Assembly (NCBI RefSeq): GCF_011043735.1
Contig: NZ_JAAKGV010000008.1
Span: forward strand, 229,765 to 293,764
Direction of reading: 5' to 3'
DNA: 64,000 bases
Source: Methylobacterium sp. DB0501
Lineage (GTDB): Bacteria; Pseudomonadota; Alphaproteobacteria; Rhizobiales; Beijerinckiaceae
A model generated the notes under the pieces. It made no database searches. It saw only the letters and a program-made list of their open reading frames with translations, and was not told where the DNA came from. The position numbers were made by a program, and so were the translations under genes. Position 1 is the first letter of the stretch. Each line of letters starts with the position of its first letter. Positions 1-9,952 of the stretch are shown here, in pieces.

Positions 1-2
1 CC

Positions 3-482
3 GACCGGGTCCGGGTGGTCGAGGCCGACGTGACGGCGCCGGGGCGCGCCCGGCGGGCCGCCGGCCTCCTGCCCGATTCGGTCGACCTTCTCCTCACCAA
101 CCCGCCCTTCTTCGAGCCCGGCCGCCACCGCGCCTCGCCGGTGGCGGCCCGCGCCGCGGCGCACGGCTTCTCCGAGCCCGGCGGGCTGGAGGCCTGGCTG
201 CGCACCGCCGCCGACCTGCTGCGCCCCGGCGGCCGGCTGGTGCTGATCCACCGCGCCGATGCGCTGCCCGCCTGCCTCGACGCGATGGCGGGCCGGTTCG
301 GCGCGCTCCAGGTCGTCCCGGTCCAGCCGCGGGCAGAGGCGACGGCGATCCGGGTGCTGGTCTCGGGCGTGCGCGGAAGCCGGGCGCCGTTCACCCTGGC
401 GCCGGCCCTGGTGCTGCACGGACCGGACGGGCGGTTCACGCCGCGGGTGGAGGCGATGCACCGTGGCGAGGGGTTTTCTTAG
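3..482 (+). CDS. tRNA1(Val) N6-adenine methyltransferase-like protein, C-terminal part
   Basis: The frame is open from the window edge, so the start lies upstream; 159 residues are visible. The motif NPPFF, about 30 residues in, is the substrate-adenine-binding NPPF/Y signature of class I SAM-dependent N6-adenine methyltransferases. A typical late Rossmann strand, LLRPGGRLVLIHR, follows. The family fit is to TrmN6/YfiC-type enzymes that methylate A37 of tRNA-Val, but other adenine methyltransferases share these motifs. The SAM-binding glycine loop is outside the window, so this is a family-level call. The gene ends before a 326-base spacer and converges on topA. Confidence 0.7.
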   Translation, partial: DRVRVVEADVTAPGRARRAAGLLPDSVDLLLTNPPFFEPGRHRASPVAARAAAHGFSEPGGLEAWLRTAADLLRPGGRLVLIHRADALPACLDAMAGRFGALQVVPVQPRAEATAIRVLVSGVRGSRAPFTLAPALVLHGPDGRFTPRVEAMHRGEGFS

Positions 483-808
483 GTAGGGCCGGGACTTCGG
501 CGGCGCCCGACACCGGCTTCCGACGGCTTTGCGTCCATCGGATGGAATCGGCCGGTCTGTCTTGAAACGATCCGGGCGCAGGATAAGGCGCTGGCTCCCC
601 TCTCCCATATGGGAGAGAGGTAGGGGCGACCCGAGATCGCGCGAGGATGGATCGTTTCAGGAGAACGTTCAGAACGTCGAGCGACCGGCACGACGGTCTG
701 AGTTCGACTCGGATCATCGACGGCGAGAACCCGGGATAACGATGGAGGGCTTCAAGCCGGTCGGGCCAGGGCCGTCATCGCATCGACCGAGTGCCCGGGG
801 CCTCGCGG
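483..808. other. intergenic spacer with a palindromic element between convergent genes
   Basis: This 326-base stretch between two convergent genes holds no convincing gene. It contains an inverted repeat (11-base arms at 563-573 and 649-659, TGAAACGATCC and its complement) around a shorter hairpin near 598-619 built on CTCTCCCATATGGGAGAG. The layout suggests a small palindromic repeat element, which could also act as a bidirectional terminator. Confidence 0.5.
563..659. repeat. 97-base palindromic element with perfect 11-base terminal arms
   Basis: The ends are TGAAACGATCC and GGATCGTTTCA, perfect complements, and an inner hairpin sits at about 598-619. The size and structure fit a REP- or MITE-like element in a convergent intergenic space. 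Whether it is multicopy cannot be judged from this window. Confidence 0.5.
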
Positions 809-3571
809 CTACTCCCCCGCCGCGCTCTTCGCCGCCTTGGCCGCCTTGGCCGCCGGCTTCTTCGCCGGAGCCTTCTTGGTCGCAGCAGGCTTGGTCGCCG
901 CCTTCCGGGCCGCGGGCTTCGCCTCGCCGGTCTCCTCACCCTCGGCGGCCACGTCCTTGGCGGTGGCCTTGGTCGTCTTGGCCGCGGCCGACTTTCCGGC
1001 GGCTTTCCGCGCCCCGGCCTTCTTCTTCGTCCCGCCGCCGGCCTCGCGGCGAGCGGCGATCAGGCGCAGGGCCTCCTCAAGGGTGACGGCCTCGGCATCC
1101 GCGCCCTTCGGCAGGGTGGCGTTGATCTCTCCGTCGGTGACGTAGGGCCCGTAGCGGCCGGCCTTCACGGTCACCGGCTTGCCGCTGTCCGGCGCCGCGC
1201 CGATCACGCGGCCCGGATCCTGCGCCGGGCGCCCGCCGCCCTGCTCCTTCTGGACGATCAGGTCGATGGCCCGGTTGGCGCCGACCTCCAGCACGTCGTC
1301 GTCCTTGCCGAGATTGGCGTAGATCTTGCCGTGCTGCACGTAAGGCCCGTAGCGGCCGATATTGGCCAGGATCGGCTCGCCGGTCTCCGGGTGGCGCGCC
1401 ACCTCGCGGGGCAGCGAGAGGAGCTTGAGCGCCTTGTCCAGATCCACCGCCGACGGCGACAGGCCCTTGGGCAGCGAGGAGCGCTTGGGCTTCTCCGCCC
1501 CCTTCTCGGCCGAGGCCTCGCCGAGCTGGACGAACGGGCCGAATCGGCCGTCACGCAAGGTCACGGGCAGACCGGTCTGGGGATCGTCGCCGAGCACCCG
1601 CACGCCGGGCTGGCCGCCCTCGCCCGCCCCCTCGCCGTCGCCGTCGAGGCCGGTGGCGTTGAGCTGGCGGGTATACTTGCACTCCGGGTAGTTCGAGCAG
1701 CCGACGAAGGCGCCGAACTTGCCGAGCTTGAGCGAGAGCTGGCCGCCGGCGCAGTTCGGGCAGGCGCGGGGGTTCGACCCGTCGGCCTTGGCCGGGAAGA
1801 TGTGCTCGGCCAGAAGCCCGTTCAGGGCCTCCAGCACTTCCGCGGTGCGCAGCTCCTTGGTGCCGGCGATCGCCGCGGAAAAATCGCGCCAGAAGTCGCG
1901 CAACACCGCGCGCCAGTCGATCTCGGCGTTCGAGACCCGGTCGAGCTGGGTTTCCAGGTCGGCGGTGAAGTCGTACTCGACGTAGCGGCGGAAGAAGCTC
2001 TCGAGGAAGCCAGTGACGATCCGGCCCTTGTCCTCCGGTACCAGGCGCTTCTTGTCGATCTTGACGTATTCGCGGTCACGCAGGACCTGGAGCACGGCGG
2101 CGTAGGTCGAGGGCCGGCCGATGCCGAGCTCCTCCATCCGCTTGACCAGGCTCGCCTCGGAATAGCGCGGCGGCGGCTCGGTGAAGTGCTGGGTCGCGGC
2201 GATGCGCTCGCGGGTCAGCGCATCGTCCTTGTGCATCGGCGGCAGGCGGCGGGATTCCTCGTCCTCCTCGTCGTCCTTGCCCTCCTGGTAGAGGGTGAGG
2301 AAGCCGTCGAACTTCACCACCTGGCCGGTGGCGCGCAGATCGATGCGGCGCGGGCCGACCTGGGCGGCGATCTCGACCGTGGTGCGCTCCAGCTCCGCCG
2401 ATTCCATCTGGCTCGCCACGGTGCGGATCCAGATCAGCTCGTAGAGCCGGGCCTGCTCGGGATCGAGGAAGCGGGCGACGTCCTTCGGCAGCCGGGCGAG
2501 GTCGGTCGGGCGCACCGCCTCGTGGGCCTCCTGCGCGTTCTTGGCCTTGACGCTGTACTTGCGGGGCGCTCCCGGCACGTAGGCGTCGCCGTACTCGGCG
2601 CCGATCACCTGGCGCGCCTGGGCCACCGCCTCCGGCGCCATGTCGACGCCGTCGGTCCGCATGTAGGTGATGAGGCCGACGGTCTCGCCGCCGATCTCGA
2701 TGCCCTCGTAGAGGCGCTGGGCCACCCGCATGGTCTGGGCCGGGGCGAGGCCGAGCTTGCGCGAGGCCTCCTGCTGCAGCGTCGAGGTGGTGAAGGGCGG
2801 CTGCGGGTGGCGCTTGGCGGGCTTGGCCTCGACCGAGGCGACCGTGAAGGTCGCGAGTTCCAGGTCGCGCCGGAACGCCTCGGCCTCGTCCGCCGTGCCG
2901 ACGTCGAGGCGCTGGATCCGCTTGCCGTCGGCGCCGACGAGGCGCGCCTCGAACACCGCGCCGCTCGCGGTCTTGAGCGTCGCGACGATCGACCAGTATT
3001 CCCGCGGCTTGAAGGTCTCGATCTCGCGCTCGCGGTCGCAGACGAGGCGGAGCGCCACCGACTGCACCCGGCCGGCCGAGCGGGCGCCCGGCAGCTTGCG
3101 CCACAGGACCGGCGAGAGGTTGAAGCCGACGAGATAATCCAGCGCCCGGCGCGCCAGGTAGGCGTCGACCAGGGCCTGGTCGATCGCCCGCGGCTGGGCC
3201 ATCGCGGTCGCGACCGCGTCCTTGGTGATGGCGTTGAAGGTGACGCGCTCGACCGCGACGTCCTTGAGTACCTTCTTGGCCTGCAGCGCCTCCAGCACGT
3301 GCCAGGAGATCGCCTCGCCCTCGCGGTCCGGGTCGGTCGCCAGGATCAGGGTATCGGCGCCCTTCACGGCCCTGGCGATCTCGGCGACGCGCTTGGCCCC
3401 GCGATCCTCCAGCTCCCACAGCATATGGAAGTCCTGCTCGGGATCGACCGAGCCGTCTTTCGCCGGAAGATCCCGGATATGCCCGAACGAGGCCAGCACC
3501 TCGTAGTCGCTGCCGAGGTATTTATTGATCGTCTTGGCTTTCGCGGGCGACTCGACGACGACGACTTTCAT
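809..3571 (-). CDS. topA: DNA topoisomerase I
   Basis: This type IA topoisomerase relaxes negative supercoils. I chose the ATG at 3571 because the protein then begins MKVVVVESPAKAKTI, the standard TopA start; an upstream in-frame ATG at 3619 adds 16 residues unlike the family. The product is 920 residues. The Toprim acidic motif lies in ATDPDREGEAISWHV near residue 80 and the catalytic tyrosine in TYMRTDG near residue 302. A zinc ribbon (CPNCAGG, then GCSNYPEC) follows near residues 600-640. The last 80 or so residues are lysine/alanine-rich with KKA and KPA repeats, the usual basic tail of alphaproteobacterial TopA. It is divergent from pyrB. Confidence 0.97.
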   Translation of the reverse strand: MKVVVVESPAKAKTINKYLGSDYEVLASFGHIRDLPAKDGSVDPEQDFHMLWELEDRGAKRVAEIARAVKGADTLILATDPDREGEAISWHVLEALQAKKVLKDVAVERVTFNAITKDAVATAMAQPRAIDQALVDAYLARRALDYLVGFNLSPVLWRKLPGARSAGRVQSVALRLVCDREREIETFKPREYWSIVATLKTASGAVFEARLVGADGKRIQRLDVGTADEAEAFRRDLELATFTVASVEAKPAKRHPQPPFTTSTLQQEASRKLGLAPAQTMRVAQRLYEGIEIGGETVGLITYMRTDGVDMAPEAVAQARQVIGAEYGDAYVPGAPRKYSVKAKNAQEAHEAVRPTDLARLPKDVARFLDPEQARLYELIWIRTVASQMESAELERTTVEIAAQVGPRRIDLRATGQVVKFDGFLTLYQEGKDDEEDEESRRLPPMHKDDALTRERIAATQHFTEPPPRYSEASLVKRMEELGIGRPSTYAAVLQVLRDREYVKIDKKRLVPEDKGRIVTGFLESFFRRYVEYDFTADLETQLDRVSNAEIDWRAVLRDFWRDFSAAIAGTKELRTAEVLEALNGLLAEHIFPAKADGSNPRACPNCAGGQLSLKLGKFGAFVGCSNYPECKYTRQLNATGLDGDGEGAGEGGQPGVRVLGDDPQTGLPVTLRDGRFGPFVQLGEASAEKGAEKPKRSSLPKGLSPSAVDLDKALKLLSLPREVARHPETGEPILANIGRYGPYVQHGKIYANLGKDDDVLEVGANRAIDLIVQKEQGGGRPAQDPGRVIGAAPDSGKPVTVKAGRYGPYVTDGEINATLPKGADAEAVTLEEALRLIAARREAGGGTKKKAGARKAAGKSAAAKTTKATAKDVAAEGEETGEAKPAARKAATKPAATKKAPAKKPAAKAAKAAKSAAGE

Positions 3572-3782
3572 GGACGGGCTGCCTCTTCGAAGAGCACACC
3601 GCGGCAGATCGGGCTTCAACTTGTGCGGGGCGGCTGGCGCGGATTTTCGCGCGGCGAAGCGGACAAGTGGGTGATGACGCGGCGGTTGTCAAATACCGCC
3701 GATGGTCCAACTCGTTCCACCTGCGATCCACACGCCCGTCCTTGCGGGCGGCGCGCAGCGCTCCTATAGCCCTTCGCTCAGG

Positions 3783-4730
<948 letters not shown>

Positions 4731-4766
4731 GGGATCAAGCGTAACTTCGGGGAAGGGCGCCACGGC

Positions 4767-4941
4767 TGAACCCTCCCCCCTTTGCGGGGGAGGGTGGCCT
4801 GCGGAGCAGGCCGGGAGAGGGGCAGCGCGACGGTGCCAAGTATGGCGCTCGTCAGAACGGTTCCGCTTCATCCGGAAGCGTGGTTCCCCTCTCGCGTCCG
4901 GCTCTGCCGGGCACCCTCCCCCGCAGAGGGGGCAGGGTTCA
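4767..4941. repeat. 175-base inverted-repeat element between pyrB and the DUF559 gene
   Basis: The outer 55 or so bases on each side are imperfect complements. The left begins TGAACCCTCCCCCC and runs through a GGCCTGCGGAGCAGGCC hairpin to GAGAGGGG; the right begins CCCCTCTCGCG and ends GGGGGCAGGGTTCA. The centre holds another small hairpin, CCGCTTCATCCGGAAGCG. This looks like a MITE or a paired REP element. It contributes sequence close to the start of the DUF559 gene. Confidence 0.6.
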
Positions 4942-4966
4942 GGGCGGCGGGTTTGAGGAGAGGCGG

Positions 4967-5374
4967 ATGGAGCAAGAGAAGCGAAATCCGGTTTCCGGCC
5001 GCCTCAGGGACTTCGCCAGGGATCAACGCTCGCTTGCGACCCGTGCCGAGGCCCTGTTCTGGAGCCAGGTCCGCGCCGGTCGCCTCTCCGGCCACACGTT
5101 CAAGCGGCAGGTCCCGATCACCCCCTCCATCGTCGATTTCCTCTGCCCCGCCGCCCGGCTGATCGTCGAGCTCAACGGCGAGCCTCACGAGACGGCCGAA
5201 CGCCGCACGCGCGACGCCACTCGGGATGCCTGGCTTCGCGCCCAAACCTTCGAGATCATGCGGTTCACGAACGACGCCTTCCTCGGCAACCCTCAGCGCG
5301 CGCTCGACGCCGTGCTCGCCGCGGTCGAGCGCCGCACCATCTCGCCTCCGCCGAACACAGACCGCATCGCATGA
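4967..5374 (+). CDS. DUF559 domain protein (Vsr/restriction-endonuclease-like fold)
   Basis: This 135-residue protein has the DUF559 pattern: [20 protein letters not shown], then [27 protein letters not shown] and a C-terminal [20 protein letters not shown]. The family has the very-short-patch-repair/restriction nuclease fold, but its biological role is unknown. I chose the ATG at 4967 because GAGGAGAGG lies just upstream and the earlier in-frame ATG lies within a repeat element. Its stop overlaps the start of pyrC in ATGA, so the two are translationally coupled. DUF559 genes commonly sit in unrelated operons, so the pyr context probably says little about function. Confidence 0.85.
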   Translation: MEQEKRNPVSGRLRDFARDQRSLATRAEALFWSQVRAGRLSGHTFKRQVPITPSIVDFLCPAARLIVELNGEPHETAERRTRDATRDAWLRAQTFEIMRFTNDAFLGNPQRALDAVLAAVERRTISPPPNTDRIA

Positions 5375-6666
5375 ACCCACTTCTCCTCACCAACGCCCAC
5401 CTGATCGACCCCGCCACCGGCCGCGAGGGCCCGGGCGCGGTGCTCGTCCGCGACCGCGCGATCGCCGAGGTCCATTGGGGCACGCCCGCCGCCCTGCCCG
5501 AGGGCGCCGAGGTGATCGAGTGCGGCGGGCAGGTGCTCACCGCCGGCCTCGTGGATCTCCGCGCCTTCGTGGGCGAGCCGGGGGCCGAGCACCGCGAGAC
5601 CCTGGCCAGCGCCAGCGCGGCGGCGGCGGCCGGCGGCGTGACCACGCTGGTGTGCATGCCCGACACCAACCCGCCGATCGACGAGCCGGCCATCGTCGAT
5701 TTCGTGCTGCGGCGCGCCCGCGACACCGCCAGCACCCACGTCCTGCCCGCCGCCGCCATCACCAAGGGACTCGCCGGCCAGGTGATGACCGAGTTCGGCC
5801 TGCTGACCGAGGCCGGCGCCGTCGCCTTCACGGATGGGCTCAAGGCCGTCACCAACGCCCAGGTGATGCGCCGCGCGCTGACCTATGCCCGCGATTTCGG
5901 CGTGCTGCTGATGCAGCACGTCGAGGAGCCGACGCTGGTCGGCGACGGCGTGATGAACGAGGGCGAGATGGCCTCGCGGCTCGGCCTGCACGGCATTCCG
6001 CGGGAGGCCGAGACGATCCTGCTCGAGCGCGACATCCGCCTCGTGCGCCTGACCGGCGGGCGCTACCACGCCGCCATGATCTCGTGTGCCGATTCGGTCG
6101 AGATCGTGCGACGGGCCAAGGACGCCGGCTTGCCGGTGACCTGCGGCGTCTCGGTCAACAACCTTGTGCTGAACGAGAACGACATCGGCCACTACCGCAC
6201 CTTCTGCAAGCTCTCGCCGCCCTTGCGCACGGAAGCCGACCGCCAGGCCGTGGTGGCGGCTCTCAACGAAGGCGTGATCGACGTGATCGTGTCCGATCAC
6301 AACCCGCAGGACGTCGAGACCAAGCGCCTGCCCTTCGCCGAGGCCGCCGACGGGGCGCTCGGCATCGAGACCCTGCTCGCCGCCGCGCTCCGCCTCGTCC
6401 ATGCCGGAGACGTCTCGCTGCCACGGCTGCTCGCCGCCCTCTCGGCCGCGCCGTCGCGGGTGCTCGGCCGCGAGACCGGGCGCCTCGCTCCCGGCGCTCC
6501 CGCCGACCTCGTGCTGATCGACCCGGATGCGCCCTACGTGCTCGACAAGCGCCGGCTGAAGTCGCGCTCCAAGAACTCGCCCTTCGACGAGGCGCGCCTG
6601 CAGGGTCTCGCCTCCCTCACCATGGTCGCCGGCCGCATCGTCCACCGCAGCGAGGAGGCGCGCTGA
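5371..6666 (+). CDS. dihydroorotase-like protein, probably non-catalytic PyrC-prime type
   Basis: The 431-residue protein is an amidohydrolase-superfamily member of dihydroorotase type, with [17 protein letters not shown], the [11 protein letters not shown] segment and [12 protein letters not shown]. Two key positions are altered. Where active enzymes have HxH in DxHxHLREPG, this one reads [12 protein letters not shown] with no histidine, and the late SDHAPH motif reads SDHNPQ. Loss of the metal ligands is the hallmark of the inactive DHOase-like partner of PyrB known in pseudomonads. I infer a structural partner role and expect a catalytic dihydroorotase elsewhere. It overlaps the DUF559 gene by 4 bases and plsY by 1. 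Confidence 0.88.
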   Translation: MNPLLLTNAHLIDPATGREGPGAVLVRDRAIAEVHWGTPAALPEGAEVIECGGQVLTAGLVDLRAFVGEPGAEHRETLASASAAAAAGGVTTLVCMPDTNPPIDEPAIVDFVLRRARDTASTHVLPAAAITKGLAGQVMTEFGLLTEAGAVAFTDGLKAVTNAQVMRRALTYARDFGVLLMQHVEEPTLVGDGVMNEGEMASRLGLHGIPREAETILLERDIRLVRLTGGRYHAAMISCADSVEIVRRAKDAGLPVTCGVSVNNLVLNENDIGHYRTFCKLSPPLRTEADRQAVVAALNEGVIDVIVSDHNPQDVETKRLPFAEAADGALGIETLLAAALRLVHAGDVSLPRLLAALSAAPSRVLGRETGRLAPGAPADLVLIDPDAPYVLDKRRLKSRSKNSPFDEARLQGLASLTMVAGRIVHRSEEAR

Positions 6667-7265
6667 TGATTCCGGACTGGACCCAGGTCGCCCTCGGGCT
6701 GGCCCTCGGCTACGTGCTCGGCGCGATCCCGTTCGGGCTGATCCTGACCCGCTTCGCCGGCCTCGGCGACGTGCGGGCGATCGGCTCAGGCAACATCGGC
6801 GCCACCAACGTGCTGCGCACCGGCCGGAAGGGCTTGGCTGCCGCGACGCTGCTGGGCGACGCCCTGAAGGGCACCGCCGCGGTGCTGGTCGCCGGCCGGC
6901 TCGGCGGGCAGGAGGCGGCCCTGGCGGCCGGGCTCGGCGCCTTCCTCGGCCACCTCTTCCCGGTCTGGCTCGGCTTCAAGGGCGGCAAGGGCGTCGCCAC
7001 CTTCATCGGCGTGCTGCTCGGCCTGTTTCCGCTGGGCGTGCTGGTCTTCGCGGTCGTGTGGCTCGGCCTCGCCGCCCTGCTGCGCTACTCCTCGGCCTCG
7101 GCGCTGGCGGCCTCGGCCGCCACCCCGGTCGCCCTGTGGGCCTTCGGGCAACCGCACCTCGCGGTGCTGTTCTGCATCCTCGCCCTGCTGCTATGGTGGA
7201 AGCACGCGCCCAATATCCGCCGCCTCGCCGCGGGGACCGAAGGGCGCATCGGGCAGAAGGGCTGA
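6666..7265 (+). CDS. plsY: glycerol-3-phosphate acyltransferase PlsY
   Basis: PlsY transfers an acyl group from acyl-phosphate to glycerol-3-phosphate at the inner membrane, the first committed step of phospholipid synthesis. The 199-residue product has about five membrane segments. It shows the conserved loops [14 protein letters not shown] near residue 40 and [17 protein letters not shown] near residue 100, plus KHAPNIRRL near the C-terminus. The start ATG overlaps the pyrC stop (TGATG), so the pair is coupled. Length and motifs are normal for the family. Confidence 0.96.
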   Translation: MIPDWTQVALGLALGYVLGAIPFGLILTRFAGLGDVRAIGSGNIGATNVLRTGRKGLAAATLLGDALKGTAAVLVAGRLGGQEAALAAGLGAFLGHLFPVWLGFKGGKGVATFIGVLLGLFPLGVLVFAVVWLGLAALLRYSSASALAASAATPVALWAFGQPHLAVLFCILALLLWWKHAPNIRRLAAGTEGRIGQKG

Positions 7266-7302
7266 AGGTCTGACACAGGCCCTCATCCAAAGGGAGAGGG
7301 CC

Positions 7303-8505
7303 TTGCTCCTCAGCGACGCGCAGCGCCTCGACTGGCTCCGGCTGATCCGCTCCGACGGCGTCGGCCCGCGCACCTTCCGGGGATTGGTGAACAAGTTCGG
7401 CGGGGCCGGGCCGGCGCTGAAAGCCCTGCCGGGCCTTGCCAAGGCCCGCGGCAAGCCGATCCGGGTCACCACCAAGGCCGAGGCGGAGCGCGAGATCGCC
7501 GCGGCCGGCCGCCTCGGCGCCCGCTTCGTGGCGATGGGCGAGCCGGATTACCCGCTGCCGCTCCAGGCCACCGCGGATGCGCCGCCGCTGCTCTGCCTGC
7601 GGGGCGACGCCGCCTGCCTGAAGCGGCCTGCCGTCGCCATCGTCGGCTCGCGCAACGCCTCGGCCGCCGGCCTCACCTTCACCGAGCGGCTGTCCCACGC
7701 GCTCGGCGCCGAGGGTCTGGTGATCGTGTCGGGATTGGCCCGCGGCATCGACGCCCGGGCCCACAAGGCGGCGCTCCCGAGCGGCACCGTCGCGGTGCTC
7801 GCCGGCGGGCACGACCGGATCTACCCGTCCGAGCACGAGGAGCTGGTCGCGCGCATCCTCGATTCGGGCGGCGCGGTCGTCGCCGAGATGCCGATGGGCT
7901 GGGAGCCGAGGGGCCGCGACTTCCCGCGCCGCAACCGCATCATCTCGGGACTCGCCCTCGGCACGGTCGTGGTCGAGGCGGCGCGCCGCTCCGGCTCGCT
8001 CATCACCGCCCGCTTCGCCCTGGAGCAGGGCCGCGAGGTCTTCGCCGTGCCGGGCTCGCCCCTCGATCCCCGGGCCGAAGGCACCAACGACCTGATCCGC
8101 GACGGCGCCACCCTCTGCGCCGCCCCCGAGCACGTGATGGCGGTGCTGGCGCCGCTGATCGGCGGGCCGGCACCGGATGCCGGAGCCGAGGACGCGGCGG
8201 ACCGGCCGGATCCCGCGCTCTACTGGGACGAGATCGACTTCTCCGCCGAGCCGGTCACCGCGATGGCGGCCGAGCCGGCGCAGCCCCTCCTCGACGGCGC
8301 CCGCCTCGACGAAGCGCCCTCCCCGCCGCCCCGGACCGACGACGCGGCCATCCTGCTCGAGCTCCTCGGGCCGTCCCCGGTGCCGGTCGACGCCCTGGCC
8401 CGCCAGGCCGGGCTGCCGGCCCGGGCGGTGCAGGGACTGCTGATGGAGCTGGAACTCGACGGGAAGGTGTGGCGCCATCCGGGCGGGGCGGTGTCGCTGC
8501 GCTGA
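7303..8505 (+). CDS. dprA: DNA-processing protein DprA
   Basis: DprA binds incoming single-stranded DNA and loads RecA during transformation. The 400-residue protein has an N-terminal helical segment (LRLIRSDGVGPRTFRGLV) and a Rossmann core with IVGSRNASAAG, SGLARGIDARAH, PRRNRIISGLA, SGSLITARFALEQGREVFAVPG and the GTNDLIRDGA end motif. A winged-helix domain near residues 345-400 follows. It starts at TTG 7303, preceded by AGGGAGAGGG at good spacing. It lies 37 bases after plsY and converges on the HIT gene. Confidence 0.95.
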   Translation: MLLSDAQRLDWLRLIRSDGVGPRTFRGLVNKFGGAGPALKALPGLAKARGKPIRVTTKAEAEREIAAAGRLGARFVAMGEPDYPLPLQATADAPPLLCLRGDAACLKRPAVAIVGSRNASAAGLTFTERLSHALGAEGLVIVSGLARGIDARAHKAALPSGTVAVLAGGHDRIYPSEHEELVARILDSGGAVVAEMPMGWEPRGRDFPRRNRIISGLALGTVVVEAARRSGSLITARFALEQGREVFAVPGSPLDPRAEGTNDLIRDGATLCAAPEHVMAVLAPLIGGPAPDAGAEDAADRPDPALYWDEIDFSAEPVTAMAAEPAQPLLDGARLDEAPSPPPRTDDAAILLELLGPSPVPVDALARQAGLPARAVQGLLMELELDGKVWRHPGGAVSLR

Positions 8506-8520
8506 GGGGCCCGCCCCCTC
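8504..8520. terminator. possible short hairpin between convergent dprA and HIT genes
   Basis: GAGGGG (8504-8509) and CCCCTC (8515-8520) can pair around a 5-base loop, and the stem includes the dprA stop codon. There is no T tract, so terminator activity is uncertain. Confidence 0.25.
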
Positions 8521-8527
8521 GCGCGCC

Positions 8528-8941
8528 TCACGCCGCCGCGAACAGCGCCCGCGCCCGCTCGACCAGCTGCGCCGCCGCATGGGCCGGATACGGCTCGCGG
8601 GTGCCGTGGCCCCAGACCGGGCCGGGCCAGGCCGGGTCGGACCGGAACCGCCCGACCACGTGGACGTGGAGCTGCGCCACCACGTTGCCGAGCGCCCCGA
8701 CATTCACCTTGTCGGGCTTGGCCAGCGCCTGCATCACGCCGACGGCGAGGCGGGTCTCCTCCATCAGGCGGGCGGCCTCCTCAGGCGGGAGGTCGGTGAG
8801 TTCCGAGACGCCGGGCAGCCGCGGCACCAGGACCAGCCAGGGGAAGCGCTTGTCGTCGAGGAGCAGCACGCTCGACAACGCGAGGTCGCCGAGCGCGATG
8901 GTGTCGGCGGAGAGCCGCGGGTCGAGGGTGAAGTCGGTCAT
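8528..8941 (-). CDS. HIT-domain protein
   Basis: This 137-residue protein belongs to the histidine-triad nucleotide hydrolase/transferase superfamily, shown by FPWLVLVPRLPGV, VNVGALGNVVAQLHVHVVGR and WPGPVWG. The usual H-x-H-x-H triad reads HVHVV here, so the third histidine is replaced while the middle one, the nucleophile in characterised HIT enzymes, is kept. The substrate cannot be told. The start is the ATG at 8941 (MTDFTLDPRL). It is 8 bases downstream of the universal-stress gene and is probably cotranscribed with it. Confidence 0.9.
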   Translation of the reverse strand: MTDFTLDPRLSADTIALGDLALSSVLLLDDKRFPWLVLVPRLPGVSELTDLPPEEAARLMEETRLAVGVMQALAKPDKVNVGALGNVVAQLHVHVVGRFRSDPAWPGPVWGHGTREPYPAHAAAQLVERARALFAAA

Positions 8942-8949
8942 CGGTTCCG

Positions 8950-9792
8950 TCAATGCGCCATCAGCACCGGCATGGTGGCGTGGGCGAGGATGTGGCTGGT
9001 GGCGCCGCCGAAGATCATCTGGCGCAGGCGGCTCTGGGTATAGGCGCCCTTCACCAGCAGGTCGCAACCGATCGCCTCGGCCTCGGTCAGGAAGACCTCG
9101 CCGGCGGTGCGGCGGCCGGCGGCGAGGGTGCGCCCCTGCGCCGACAGACCCTCGCGGTTGAGGACGGCGGCGAGTTCCTCGGCGCTCGGGCCCGGCACCA
9201 TGCCGGCATCGACGCCCAGGACCTCGATCCGGGAGGCGGCGCGCAGGAACGGCGCCGCGAAGGCGACCGCCCGGGCGGTCTCGGTCGAGCCGTTCCAGGC
9301 GATCACCACGGTCTCGCCGATGCTCGCGGGGGCGCTCGGCGGCGCGATGACCAGGGGTCGCCCGCTCTCGAACAGCACCGCCTCGAGGGTCGTCATGCGC
9401 GGCGCGCCCTCGCCGCTGCCGGGACGGCCGACGACGGTGGCGCAGAACAGGCGCGCATGCTGGGCGAGGAAGCCGTCGCCGGGAGGCGCATCGGGGAGCC
9501 AGCGGTAGCGCGGGCCGTCCCGGCCCGTATCGGCACTCTCGCGGGCGAGGCCGTGGCGCTCCATCGCGGCGGTGAACAGGCCGCCGCAATCGCGCGCCTC
9601 GACGAGGTCGGTCTCCTCGTCGCGCACCCAGGTCATGCCTCCGACCATGTCGACGGGCACGTACTCGGCGAGGGCGGGCCGCAGGCCGAACCCCTCGATG
9701 CTGGCGCCGAAGCGGCGCGCGGTGAGCGTCGCGGTGTCGAGCACCGAGTCGAGCAGGGTGTGACGGGCGACCGGAACGAGAAGCGTCTTCAT
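8950..9792 (-). CDS. universal stress protein (UspA family)
   Basis: The 280-residue protein begins with a Usp-like strand, MKTLLVPVARH, and has a second typical half: ETVVIAWNGSTETARAVAFAAPFL, then CDLLVKGAYTQSRLRQMIFGGATSHILAHATMPVLMAH. The ending carries the G-x2-G-x9-G(S/T) type nucleotide-binding loop of ATP-binding Usp proteins in a degenerate form. Tandem-type Usp proteins of this size are common in alphaproteobacteria. It leads a two-gene unit with the HIT gene. The signal it responds to is not evident. Confidence 0.88.
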   Translation of the reverse strand: MKTLLVPVARHTLLDSVLDTATLTARRFGASIEGFGLRPALAEYVPVDMVGGMTWVRDEETDLVEARDCGGLFTAAMERHGLARESADTGRDGPRYRWLPDAPPGDGFLAQHARLFCATVVGRPGSGEGAPRMTTLEAVLFESGRPLVIAPPSAPASIGETVVIAWNGSTETARAVAFAAPFLRAASRIEVLGVDAGMVPGPSAEELAAVLNREGLSAQGRTLAAGRRTAGEVFLTEAEAIGCDLLVKGAYTQSRLRQMIFGGATSHILAHATMPVLMAH

Positions 9793-9952
9793 GGCGGCGC
9801 ACTCACCTCAGGAGCCTCGGGGATCTGTGCCGCGATAGCATCACGGCGGCCCGCGCCCTGTCCAGGGGCCACCCGGCTCTTCCCCCAGGGTCATGCGCCC
9901 CCGGGCGAGGGGCGACGGCGGCCCAGGCGAGCCTCGCGACCCTGCGCGGGCC

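Noticed and set aside
791..3769. Long open frame of 992 residues on the plus strand opposite topA
   Set aside because: It is the antisense shadow of topA in high-GC DNA; it shows no domain and is leucine/glycine/arginine-rich.
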